In this document: piece by piece, positions 15,590-23,180 of the stretch
Layout of the letters: the number at the start of each line of letters is the position of its first letter
How positions within the stretch are numbered: position 1 is the stretch's first letter
NCBI GenBank assembly: GCA_016193395.1
Contig: JACPSH010000039.1
Location: 1-41,372, forward strand
Direction of reading: 5' to 3'
Length of the DNA stretch: 41,372 nucleotides
From: Gammaproteobacteria bacterium
GTDB lineage: Bacteria > Pseudomonadota > Gammaproteobacteria > Eutrophobiales > Eutrophobiaceae
Program-made: the position numbers and the translations under genes
The notes under the pieces: generated by a model
Databases searched by the model: none
The model's input: only the letters and a program-made list of their open reading frames with translations
What the model was told of the DNA's origin: nothing

Positions 15590-16425
15590 AGCGGAGAGGG
15601 ATTCTGGACGGATTGGCCTGGGCGGGAAGCCGCGGCCGCGTGTTCGCCGAACCGGGCTTCGGCGGCGGCGATGTCCGCCGGAAAATCGAGTTCCATCCAC
15701 CGCAATCCATCGACTGGGCAGGCACTGACCAGACTTTGACTCGCAAGATGATCGACGACAGAGAGATACCACTGTCGCAGTCCCTGCGGATGTCGTAGCG
15801 CATGCTCTACGGCGGAACGGAACAGCGCCGGTCCCTGGTCGCGGAAATAGAGCAGCCCGATGGATTCGGCGTCGACCCGTTCCGGGGCCAGTTTCTTGCT
15901 GACGTGCCTGACCAGGGAATCCTCCAGTTGAACCTTCATATCGTCATCGTCGTAGGACCGCTTGTAGTCGACGGTCAGAACAATGGGTGCGCGGGGCGAG
16001 GACAACACACGGTTCACCACGTCGTGATTGAGGATGACATCGCCGTTCATCAACAGGAAATCTCCGGACATGAATTCGCGGGCCATCCAGCAGCTGGCGA
16101 GATTGTCCGAGACGTCGAAAAAGGGGTTGAAGACGGGCGTGATCCGCTGACCGGCATAACGTTCGCGAATCAATCCTTCGACCTTGTCGGGACGGTATCC
16201 GGTCACGATGGCGATCTCGCCAATCCCCGCCGCGAGCAGCGCGTCCACTTGCCACTGGATGATCGGTTTGCCGGCCACGGGCAGCAGGCATTTTGGAGTC
16301 TCCGCGGTCAGCGGCAGCAGGCGCCGACCCTGCCCGGCGCTGAGCAGAATCGCCCGGGTCGAAGCTCTATACTGGGAATGGGTCATGCTCGAAGATGCAT
16401 CAATGGTCGAATGTGCGGACGTCAT
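15577..16425 (-). CDS. Phosphocholine/inositol-phosphate cytidylyltransferase-like nucleotidyltransferase
   Basis: 282 aa (or 269 from ATG 16386). The NTP-binding loop LSAGQGRRLLPLTAETPKCL is intact, followed by GKPIIQWQVDALLAAG, then NPFFDVSDNLASCWMAREF, DFLLMNGDVIL and EDSLVRHVSKKL…DAESIGLLYF. The last three blocks match LicC-type phosphocholine cytidylyltransferases and the related inositol-1-phosphate cytidylyltransferase domain. It would make a CDP-activated alcohol or sugar. With a CDP-alcohol phosphotransferase and a lipid kinase at 19.7–21.9 kb, a head-group donor for ceramide is a natural reading; which alcohol is used cannot be told from sequence. Divergent from the LptF-like gene with about 20 bases between. 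Confidence 0.82.
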   Translation of the reverse strand: MTSAHSTIDASSSMTHSQYRASTRAILLSAGQGRRLLPLTAETPKCLLPVAGKPIIQWQVDALLAAGIGEIAIVTGYRPDKVEGLIRERYAGQRITPVFNPFFDVSDNLASCWMAREFMSGDFLLMNGDVILNHDVVNRVLSSPRAPIVLTVDYKRSYDDDDMKVQLEDSLVRHVSKKLAPERVDAESIGLLYFRDQGPALFRSAVEHALRHPQGLRQWYLSVVDHLASQSLVSACPVDGLRWMELDFPADIAAAEARFGEHAAAASRPGQSVQNPSPLQEP

Positions 16426-16445
16426 TTTAGCATTTGAAATTTCAG

Positions 16446-17522
16446 ATGGCCCGAATTGAACGCTACATCGTTGTCGAGATCCTGAAACCCCTGGCGGCCG
16501 TCGGCGGCATTCTGGTCGGACTTTTCGCGAGCTTCAGTGCCGCGCGTTATCTCGCCGAGGCCGTGAGTGAAACGATAGGCGCCGACGTGATGGTGCAACT
16601 CGTTTTGCTGAAGACGGTCATTGCGCTCGAAGTCCTGGTCCCGCTGGCGCTGTACGTCGCGATTGTACTCGGCTTGGGCCGCCTCCACCGCGATCAGGAG
16701 ATCACGGCCCTGCTCGCCGCGGGCGTGGGCAGCCGGCGGATAATTCATGCCGTGCTGTGGCTCGCGATCCCGGTCGGTCTGCTGGTCGGAAGCCTTTCGA
16801 TTGCATGTCGCCCCTGGGCCTATCACCTGAGCTACGTACTGGACGCGGAAGCACACGCGGAGTTCAACACTGATCGCCTGCAGGCTGGAAAATTCTACGG
16901 GAATGAAGAGAGTGGAAGGGTAATGTATGTCGAACGCAAGGACGATCGCGAAGGGCTGCTGCGACACGTGTTCCTGTATCGGCGTCTGGAGAGAAACAGC
17001 GAAGTCATCCTGGCCCGGGATGCGGAACGCCACCACTCCGATCCCGATCGACGCGCGGAACTGCACCTTCGCGATGGCATATGGTACCGGCTGGTGCGGG
17101 TCGGCGTGGGCGATACGACGGTGCGGTTCGCGAGACTGGTCATCTTCCTGAAGGACTCGGCGGAGTCGATTGGCTACAAGCGCAAGGCCGCGTCCACGCT
17201 TTCCCTGGCCGGCTCGGTGTTGCCCGGGGAGATTGCCGAGTTCCAGTGGCGTCTCTCCCGACCCGTCGCCACGATCCTGCTTGCCCTTGTCGCCATCCCG
17301 CTGAGCCGATCGTCGCCCCGCCAAGGAAAGCACGAACGCACCGTGGTCGCCATGCTCGTATTTGCGGTTTATTACAACCTGAGCGGCCTGGCCCAGACCT
17401 GGGTCGAGCAGGGAATGCTCGGGGCGGTGCCCGGCGTATGGTGGCTGCACGCGTTGATGTTGTGCGTCGTGGGGGCGATCCTGCTGCCGGAGTACCGCCA
17501 GACTGTGGCGCGGCGCCGATGA
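16446..17522 (+). CDS. lptF: LptF-like permease (YjgP/YjgQ family)
   Basis: 358 aa from the ATG at 16446, which gives the usual LptF N-terminus (MARIERYIVVEILKPL); a TTG four codons earlier is possible. Two N-terminal membrane helices with a third near 95, a periplasmic beta-jellyroll region about 120–255, and three C-terminal helices (PVATILLALVAIPLS, LVFAVYYNLSGLAQTW, WLHALMLCVVGAILL). LptF and LptG form the inner-membrane channel that extracts lipopolysaccharide for the LptB2 ATPase. They usually sit beside pepA; here they lie inside the ceramide locus. They could be the LPS pair or a dedicated pair for the sphingolipid. Confidence 0.88.
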   Translation: MARIERYIVVEILKPLAAVGGILVGLFASFSAARYLAEAVSETIGADVMVQLVLLKTVIALEVLVPLALYVAIVLGLGRLHRDQEITALLAAGVGSRRIIHAVLWLAIPVGLLVGSLSIACRPWAYHLSYVLDAEAHAEFNTDRLQAGKFYGNEESGRVMYVERKDDREGLLRHVFLYRRLERNSEVILARDAERHHSDPDRRAELHLRDGIWYRLVRVGVGDTTVRFARLVIFLKDSAESIGYKRKAASTLSLAGSVLPGEIAEFQWRLSRPVATILLALVAIPLSRSSPRQGKHERTVVAMLVFAVYYNLSGLAQTWVEQGMLGAVPGVWWLHALMLCVVGAILLPEYRQTVARRR

Positions 17523-18583
17523 CCACCATTGACCGTTACCTGCTCCGGCGGATTGCCGGCGGTCTGGCCGTCGCCGCGTTTGTCCTGTTGCCGCTGTTCA
17601 GTTTTCTCGATCTGCTCGAGCAGCTCGAGGATGTCGGCGAGGGTTTCTACCGGGCGCGCGATGCTTTCCTATGCACCGCCTTGCTGGTCCCCCGGCGATT
17701 CGTGCAGCTGTCTCCGTTCATCGCGCTCCTGGGCAACGTGATCGGTCTCGGCCGGCTCGCGGTCAATCGAGAGATCACGGCGATGCGCGCCGCGGGACTG
17801 TCGTCGGCGCGCATCAGCGCGGCTTCCCTGCGGGCGGGGCTGCTGTTGCTGTTGTTCGTGTTCGTCCTGGACTCGACCGTGGCGCCGGATCTTCAGCAGA
17901 AGTCGCTCGCGCATCGATCGGCGGCGCTTGCCCAAAGCACGGAACTCGGCGAGGCGCTTGGCATCTGGACCCGCGATGCCACCCGGATTCTGCGGCTTGG
18001 CGCGACACCGCATGCGCGCCGGGCGGAGCAGGTGGAGATCCTCCGTCTCGGCGCGGATGGCATGCTCGCGGAGTACATCCACGCGGAAAGCGCCGCAATC
18101 GGAACCCATGACCGCTGGACGCTGCACGACGTGACACGCAAGTCCCTGGAAGCCGATCAGGTGGTGTCGCTGCACGCGGAATCCATGCCGTGGCAGCCAT
18201 TCGTGCGACCGGACCAGATCTCGGCCCTCAACCTGCCGGCGGAATCCCTGTCGCCGCCGGCACTTTACCGTTACGTGAAATACTTGCGCGCGACCGGCCA
18301 GAGCGCGGAAACCTATGCGCTGGCGTTCTGGCGCAGGCCTGGCCTGGCGCTGATCACGATCGCCATGCTGCTCCTGTCCGTGCCGTTCGCGCTGGGTTCA
18401 GTACGCGGCGGCATCGGAGGGCGCCTGATCCTTGCGGCCGTGACCGGAATCGGCGTCTATCTGTTCGACCAAATCACCGCGAATACCGGACTGCTCCTGC
18501 ATCTCGATCCGGCGCTTGTCGCCCTGGTCCCCGGTTTGCTGTTGGTATGGGCAGCGGCGTGGCTGGTGCGACGCGCCGCCTGA
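17519..18583 (+). CDS. lptG: LptG-like permease (YjgP/YjgQ family)
   Basis: 354 aa, starting in the ATGA that overlaps the lptF stop. N-terminus MTTIDRYLLRRIAGGLAVAAF and the helix LFSFLDLLEQLEDVGEG match LptG, as do MRAAGLSSARIS (the coupling helix that meets LptB), the periplasmic domain about 115–260, and C-terminal helices (LALITIAMLLLSVPFALGS; LVALVPGLLLVWAAAWL). Partner of the preceding gene. No gene for LptB, LptC or LptA is in the window, so the pair must use components encoded elsewhere. Followed by a 35-bp gap to the convergent metallophosphoesterase with no clear terminator. Confidence 0.88.
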   Translation: MTTIDRYLLRRIAGGLAVAAFVLLPLFSFLDLLEQLEDVGEGFYRARDAFLCTALLVPRRFVQLSPFIALLGNVIGLGRLAVNREITAMRAAGLSSARISAASLRAGLLLLLFVFVLDSTVAPDLQQKSLAHRSAALAQSTELGEALGIWTRDATRILRLGATPHARRAEQVEILRLGADGMLAEYIHAESAAIGTHDRWTLHDVTRKSLEADQVVSLHAESMPWQPFVRPDQISALNLPAESLSPPALYRYVKYLRATGQSAETYALAFWRRPGLALITIAMLLLSVPFALGSVRGGIGGRLILAAVTGIGVYLFDQITANTGLLLHLDPALVALVPGLLLVWAAAWLVRRAA

Positions 18584-18618
18584 TCCTTCAGCGACGCGTG
18601 ACCCTTCGCATTAAATGA

Positions 18619-19620
18619 CTATCCGGCGCCGGCGGCGGCGTGCCTTTCGTTGTGCGGGGACGCCCGAGGGGCCGGGATGAGCAGGCTGTGTTGTGCATGC
18701 GGCACGAAGCATGCCCGTGCGGGATCCCAGCGCTGTTCCAGCACGCGCAGTGTCCAGCCCATATTGCTGGCGGCGATCTCGTAGATATTGTAGCCTGCGC
18801 GCTTTTCCGGCGACGGGTCGGATGATGAGGCGGAAGGAACACCGAAGACCGGGATGACCGAGGTATCCGTTTGCAGCGCGCCGGTGACCGGACGATGTCC
18901 GTGACCGTGCAGGACCAGTTCGGTGCCATGCTGTTTGAGCACCGACACCAGGCGGGCGGTGTCGTCGAGGCGCCGCCGGCGGCTGACGCCCGCTGCGAGA
19001 GGGGAATGGTGCATCAGTACAATTCGAAACAGATCTTCAGCCGCGGTGCTATCGAGCAGCCGTTCGAGCTGTTCCAGTTGCGCGTATCCCACCTTCCCCG
19101 TGGCGAGAAACGGCGCGGTGGGCCTGGCCGTTGACAGTCCAACCAGCGCGACCGGACCACGCTTCCTCAATGTTGGAAACGGAAACCGACCGTATTCCGG
19201 GCCCGGCGGATCGTCGCCCTGCATGTACGGGAGCCAGAGCGCAAGGGTTTCAGACCATTCCGAGGGTGCGTAACGGTCGTGATTGCCCGGAATGACCGTT
19301 ATGTATGCCGGCGGTCCGAGCTGCTCCAGCCACTGCCGCGCCTCGAGGCATTCTGCGGGCGTGCCCAGGTGCGTCAGGTCGCCCGTGACGGCAATGTGGT
19401 CAGGCCGGCATTCGACCAGGGCCCGTTGCAGTGCATTCAATATCTCCGGCCGGTGGACGGCGCGCCGGCGCAGGCGCCACGAGGCGTAACCGAGTAGGCG
19501 TTTGTTGAGCAATTCACGCCAGTGAACGCGGTGCAGCGAAGTCAGATGGGGATCGGAAATATGCGCGAGCCGGAAAGGTGTCGGGCCGGGATCTCCGGCC
19601 GTGGGCTGGACACTGGACAT
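18619..19620 (-). CDS. Calcineurin-like metallophosphoesterase
   Basis: 333 aa from the ATG at 19620. The frame stays open 37 codons further upstream but that part overlaps the control region of the divergent gene. The five metal-binding blocks are all present: HISDPHL, TGDLTHLG, PGNHDR, VLMHHSPLAAG and LHGHGHRP. No signal peptide or membrane helix, so cytoplasmic. The family ranges from cyclic-nucleotide phosphodiesterases to UDP-diacylglucosamine or phospholipid phosphatases. Divergent from the CDP-alcohol phosphotransferase gene, so it may remove a phosphate from a head-group intermediate; that is inference only. Confidence 0.85.
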   Translation of the reverse strand: MSSVQPTAGDPGPTPFRLAHISDPHLTSLHRVHWRELLNKRLLGYASWRLRRRAVHRPEILNALQRALVECRPDHIAVTGDLTHLGTPAECLEARQWLEQLGPPAYITVIPGNHDRYAPSEWSETLALWLPYMQGDDPPGPEYGRFPFPTLRKRGPVALVGLSTARPTAPFLATGKVGYAQLEQLERLLDSTAAEDLFRIVLMHHSPLAAGVSRRRRLDDTARLVSVLKQHGTELVLHGHGHRPVTGALQTDTSVIPVFGVPSASSSDPSPEKRAGYNIYEIAASNMGWTLRVLEQRWDPARACFVPHAQHSLLIPAPRASPHNERHAAAGAG

Positions 19621-19730
19621 GGTTGAAGCATACTCCGGGTTTTCCACCAGCGTCAGCCCGTTGACTCCAATCACTGAACCCAGAGTCGGTTGTCCGCTTG
19701 GTACATACATATATAGAAGGTGACACTCCA

Positions 19731-20912
19731 TTGTCGGTCTGGGGTCTGAGCGGGCCGGAGCGGCTTCGGCGGCAACTGTCCAGGATCTTCGGAACGAGCG
19801 TGGTCGCCGGGCTGGATGCCGTGCCGCCCGGTTCGGCCTTGCTCCTGCTCCGCGGCGACTTTCTATACGACATGCGGGTCCTCAGGGCCCTTATCGAGTC
19901 GAAGCGTGACGTAATCCTGGTGACGGGGCCGGCCCGCACTCCGGTCGCCGTTCTTGGTCGCGATGGCGCCGGGGGTCCGCCGCTTCACCTGCTGCGGGGC
20001 GGCGCTCCGTCGGCGGCGGACTCAAAATCGATGTTAACGCCACAAGAACTTGCCGCCGGATTCGACAAGAGCCTGCGCAAGAACGAAGCCCCGTGGGTTT
20101 ATCCGATCCGGACCGATAACCAGCCGTCGCTGGAACAGGAGCTCTTTGACGGCGCATACAAGGGTGTCACCGACCTGGTAACGCGCTGGCTCTGGCCGCG
20201 GCCCGCCTTCCTTGCGACGAAACTCTGCGTCAGACTCGGGCTTTCCCCGAACCAGGTGACGCTGTGCGGGCTGGCGCTCGCGGTCCTGGCCGGGGTGGCC
20301 TTCTGGCGCGCGCATTTCGGGCTGGGACTGTTACTGGGCTGGTGCATGACGTTTCTGGACACGGTTGACGGGAAACTAGCCCGGGTGACCGTGAGCTACA
20401 GCCGTTTTGGCGATGTGCTCGATCACGGCCTGGATCTCATCCATCCGCCGTTGTGGTACCTGGCGTGGGGAATGGGGCTGGACGCGACGTGGACCGGCCC
20501 CTGGCCGGTGTCGGTTCCTCTCTGGCTGATGTTCGCGGGCTACCTCGGTGGCCGCCTGTGCGAGGGTTCATTTCAACTCCTGGTCGCGCCGTTTTCCATG
20601 TTCCTGTGGCGCCCGCTGGATTCGTTCAACCGGCTGATCACCGCGCGGCGCAATCCGAACCTGCTGTTGCTGACGGGCACCTGGTACGCCGGACGGCCCG
20701 ACCTGGGCTTATGGCTGGTCGCGATCTGGCATGGCCTTTCCGCGCTATTTCTGGCCATTCGATGGGCTCAGGCCCGGTCGACGCGCAGGCGCAACGGACC
20801 GTTGAAGTCATGGCTGGAGACGATCGACCCGATCCGCGATCGGGATTCAGTGGCGGTGCGAATGTTCACGCGCAGGCCGGCGGAAATTTCGGAACGCATC
20901 GACGCCGGATGA
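19731..20912 (+). CDS. CDP-alcohol phosphotransferase with N-terminal extension, ceramide locus
   Basis: 393 aa from TTG at 19731, chosen because GAAGGTGA (19716–19723) lies seven bases before it; an in-frame TTG at 19698 has none. Residues about 210–235 carry DTVDGKLAR…GDVLDHGLD, the full D-x2-D-G-x2-A-R-x8-G-x3-D-x3-D catalytic signature, with membrane helices around it. The first 130 residues (LLLLRGDFLYDMRVLRALIE) look like a worn nucleotidyltransferase domain, and the linker ELFDGAYKGVTDLVTRWLWPRPAFLAT resembles di-myo-inositol-phosphate synthase types. It joins a CDP-activated lipid or alcohol to a partner alcohol. Five bases before the lipid kinase gene, so one operon. Confidence 0.88.
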   Translation: MSVWGLSGPERLRRQLSRIFGTSVVAGLDAVPPGSALLLLRGDFLYDMRVLRALIESKRDVILVTGPARTPVAVLGRDGAGGPPLHLLRGGAPSAADSKSMLTPQELAAGFDKSLRKNEAPWVYPIRTDNQPSLEQELFDGAYKGVTDLVTRWLWPRPAFLATKLCVRLGLSPNQVTLCGLALAVLAGVAFWRAHFGLGLLLGWCMTFLDTVDGKLARVTVSYSRFGDVLDHGLDLIHPPLWYLAWGMGLDATWTGPWPVSVPLWLMFAGYLGGRLCEGSFQLLVAPFSMFLWRPLDSFNRLITARRNPNLLLLTGTWYAGRPDLGLWLVAIWHGLSALFLAIRWAQARSTRRRNGPLKSWLETIDPIRDRDSVAVRMFTRRPAEISERIDAG

Positions 20913-20916
20913 ACCT

Positions 20917-21876
20917 GTGGCGCCGCCGCTGAAAGCAGGCGTGTTGTGCAATCCGCTGAGCGGCAGGGCGCGGCGTAGCCTGGGACCGTTACGGCGGGCA
21001 GCCGCGGCGTTGCCGGATGCCCGTTACCGCGAGGCGGCGTCCCGGCTGGAAATGGTGGCGGCCCTGGATGAATTCTTGGAACAGAGCGTCGACGTGCTTG
21101 CGGTCATCGGCGGCGATGGAACCGTGCACGCGGCGCTCAGCCATTTGTTCGGGTCCGGGACACCTGGGATCCTGCCGATGCTGACTGTAATCCCGGCCGG
21201 CACCACCAACATGACCGCCTCCGATCTCGGCATCGGCGGCAATCCTGCGGCGCTGCTCCGGCGCCTGCGTGATCGACTCGAACATCCCGAGCAGGCCCGT
21301 ATCGAGACACGGTCGGTGCTGCGTGTGGAGCACGGAGAAATGCTGTTGCATGGCATGTTTTTCGGGACCGGCATCATTGCCGAGGGCGTGCGTTTCTTTC
21401 TCGAACACGTACGCAAAACCGGCATCACGGGCGAGCGGGGATCCGCCCTGGTCATGGCGCGCTCCCTCGCGAAAGTGTTCTGGTCGGGGACGCAAGCAAA
21501 CCGCATGCTGTTGAATGCCGCCCTGTCCCTCGAAAGCGAAATGTGCAGGGAGCAGAACTACCTTCTGGTTTTCGCCACTACGCTGCAGCGCCTGCTGCTC
21601 GGCATGCGTCCCTACTGGGGGCGGGAACCAGCGCCCATTCATGCGACGGCGCTCGCCGCGGCGCCGTTGCGATTGTGGCGTAGTGTGCCATGTCTGATCT
21701 CCGGTCGCGGCTCAGGGCTGCGAGTGGAGGATGGCTACCTGAGCCGAAACGTGAGCAGAATGGCACTGCAGATGGGCGGGGAATTCGCATTGGACGGGCA
21801 GTTGTACGGCGCCGATCCCGGGCAGGGTCCGGTGCGGGTGTGTGCCGCCGGACCCATACGCGTGATGCAGATTTGA
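20917..21876 (+). CDS. Diacylglycerol/ceramide kinase-like lipid kinase
   Basis: 319 aa, starting at GTG. The kinase fold shows VLCNPLSGRARR at the N-terminus, the nucleotide loop VIGGDGTVHAALSH (63–77), and IPAGTTNMTASDLG (92–105), the equivalents of GGDGT and PxGTxND; the Asp after Asn is replaced by Met-Thr. A C-terminal beta-sandwich includes FALDGQLYGAD, close to the usual DGE. In Caulobacter a kinase of this class beside the ceramide genes phosphorylates ceramide. Together with the CTP transferase that follows, a ceramide-1-phosphate to CDP-ceramide route is suggested. The diacylglycerol kinase alternative cannot be excluded. Confidence 0.85.
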   Translation: MAPPLKAGVLCNPLSGRARRSLGPLRRAAAALPDARYREAASRLEMVAALDEFLEQSVDVLAVIGGDGTVHAALSHLFGSGTPGILPMLTVIPAGTTNMTASDLGIGGNPAALLRRLRDRLEHPEQARIETRSVLRVEHGEMLLHGMFFGTGIIAEGVRFFLEHVRKTGITGERGSALVMARSLAKVFWSGTQANRMLLNAALSLESEMCREQNYLLVFATTLQRLLLGMRPYWGREPAPIHATALAAAPLRLWRSVPCLISGRGSGLRVEDGYLSRNVSRMALQMGGEFALDGQLYGADPGQGPVRVCAAGPIRVMQI

Positions 21877-21899
21877 CAGGCTGCGCGGGGAGAGACCGC

Positions 21900-22859
21900 G
21901 TGATTCGCGAAACGACCGAGATCCCGGCGCCGTTGCTGGCGCAGATCGCCGCGCAATGTGCACGGCCTTTTCCTCCCTTATTCGCCCCGCTGGGCGCAGT
22001 CATGCAAAAGCGTTTCGGCATGGCGCTGGAGGCGATCATACTTTACGGCTCGTGCCTGCGCGGCGTAACGGCAGAGGACGGCGTGGTGGACCTCTACGTA
22101 CTGGTGTCGGACTACCGCGCCGCCTATGCGGAATACCCATTGCGCTTCCTGAACCGGCTGCTTCCACCGAATGTCTACTATGCGGAAGTGGAGGGGAAAA
22201 GCGGGCCCATCCGCGTCAAGTACGCGGTGATTTCGATGGATGACTTCGCGGCCGGCACATCCCGTTGGTTCCATCCGTACCTGTGGGCCCGCTTCGCGCA
22301 GCCGGTGCGGCTCATGTACACCGCGGGGGAGACGGCACGCGCCACCGTTCACGAAGCGCTGGCGCGAGCGGTGCTGACGTTCCTGAAGAATGTCCTGCCC
22401 GTGATGGAATCCGCCGAATTCTCCATTGAGTCCGTCTGGACTACCGGCCTGACCCGAACCTATCAGGCCGAACTTCGCCCCGAGCGCGATGCGCAGGCCG
22501 GCACGCTGGTGCAACGTGATCGTGACGACTATTCGCGCCTCACGCAGGGGGCGTTACCCGCGCTGAGTCATCTTGTCGAGCCGCTGGCGGATGGCAGGCT
22601 GCGATGCACGGCCGGCGTCGCATGGTCCCGGCGTCTCCGGCGTTTCTGGGCGGTGCGCCGGTTGCAGGGCCGGGTTCTTTCGGTTCTGCGATTCATCAAG
22701 GCCGCGTTCACGTTCAGCGGCGGAATCGATTACGCCGCATGGAAGATCGAGCGGCATTCCGGCCTCCACATCGACATCACCCCGGAACTGCGGCGCCGGC
22801 CGATACTGGGCGGGTGCCGGATCCTGTGGAAACTGCTGAAGACGGGCGCATTGCATTGA
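21900..22859 (+). CDS. Tam41/Mmp37-like phosphatidate (or ceramide-phosphate) cytidylyltransferase
   Basis: 319 aa from GTG at 21900, which has GGGGAGAGA just upstream; the open frame begins inside the kinase gene but that part is a shadow. ILYGSCLRG (47–55) and VVDLYVLVSDY (62–72) form the nucleotidyltransferase GS…D pattern. NRLLPPNVYY, then IRVKYAVISMDDF, and WFHPYLWARFAQPVRLMY follow the mitochondrial Tam41 family, which makes CDP-diacylglycerol from phosphatidate and CTP. Because a house-keeping CdsA is expected elsewhere, a specialised substrate such as ceramide-1-phosphate from the adjacent kinase is proposed. The family assignment is from remembered motif order, not a search. Confidence 0.68.
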   Translation: MIRETTEIPAPLLAQIAAQCARPFPPLFAPLGAVMQKRFGMALEAIILYGSCLRGVTAEDGVVDLYVLVSDYRAAYAEYPLRFLNRLLPPNVYYAEVEGKSGPIRVKYAVISMDDFAAGTSRWFHPYLWARFAQPVRLMYTAGETARATVHEALARAVLTFLKNVLPVMESAEFSIESVWTTGLTRTYQAELRPERDAQAGTLVQRDRDDYSRLTQGALPALSHLVEPLADGRLRCTAGVAWSRRLRRFWAVRRLQGRVLSVLRFIKAAFTFSGGIDYAAWKIERHSGLHIDITPELRRRPILGGCRILWKLLKTGALH

Positions 22860-23089
22860 CAGGCAGCCGCAGGGGATCCGCCAGGCTGCACCGGCGCATT
22901 CGTCCCGCTGTCAGGCGCGCGCTGTTCCTGGCGGCATCGGCGGCGGGTCGTCCCCGCGCCTCGCCATTCTGCAGCAACGGCATGTCAGGACTTCCTGGTC
23001 TTCCAGCGCGTTGTACAGGCCCCGGATACAGTCGCGGGTGGACAATGTGAAGCAGGGCCGCACGAAAGGCGGGGCAGGTCTCGATACTA
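22860..23089. other. Intergenic stretch before nrdJ
   Basis: The 321-base gap between the Tam41-like gene and nrdJ shows no credible gene; open frames here are shadows rich in Arg and Pro. I looked for a cobalamin riboswitch, which would suit a B12-dependent enzyme, and did not recognise a B12 box. The right part holds the FNR box described next. Confidence 0.5.
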
Positions 23090-23103
23090 TTGACCTGCAT
23101 CAA
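23090..23103 (+). promoter_or_regulatory. FNR/ANR-type box of nrdJ
   Basis: TTGACCTGCATCAA fits TTGAY-N4-RTCAA. Its centre (23096.5) lies about 41.5 bases before an expected start near 23138, and TACAAG at 23127–23132 is placed as a -10, the layout of class II FNR activation. Class II reductase genes of Pseudomonas are known to be induced at low oxygen by ANR/DNR. Confidence 0.7.
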
Positions 23104-23180
23104 GGAACACGTGCAACTGGCTGGTGTACAAGGAAACCTTCATGCCAGCGGAGTAAGCTTGAAACGGAGGCTAAGGTCAA

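Noticed and set aside
17081-18583. Longer lptG frame starting inside lptF
   Set aside because: The added segment is a shadow of lptF; the family N-terminus begins at ATG 17519 in the ATGA overlap.
22860-23180. Cobalamin riboswitch before the B12-dependent reductase
   Set aside because: No B12 box or matching helices could be recognised; an FNR box is the only clear signal.
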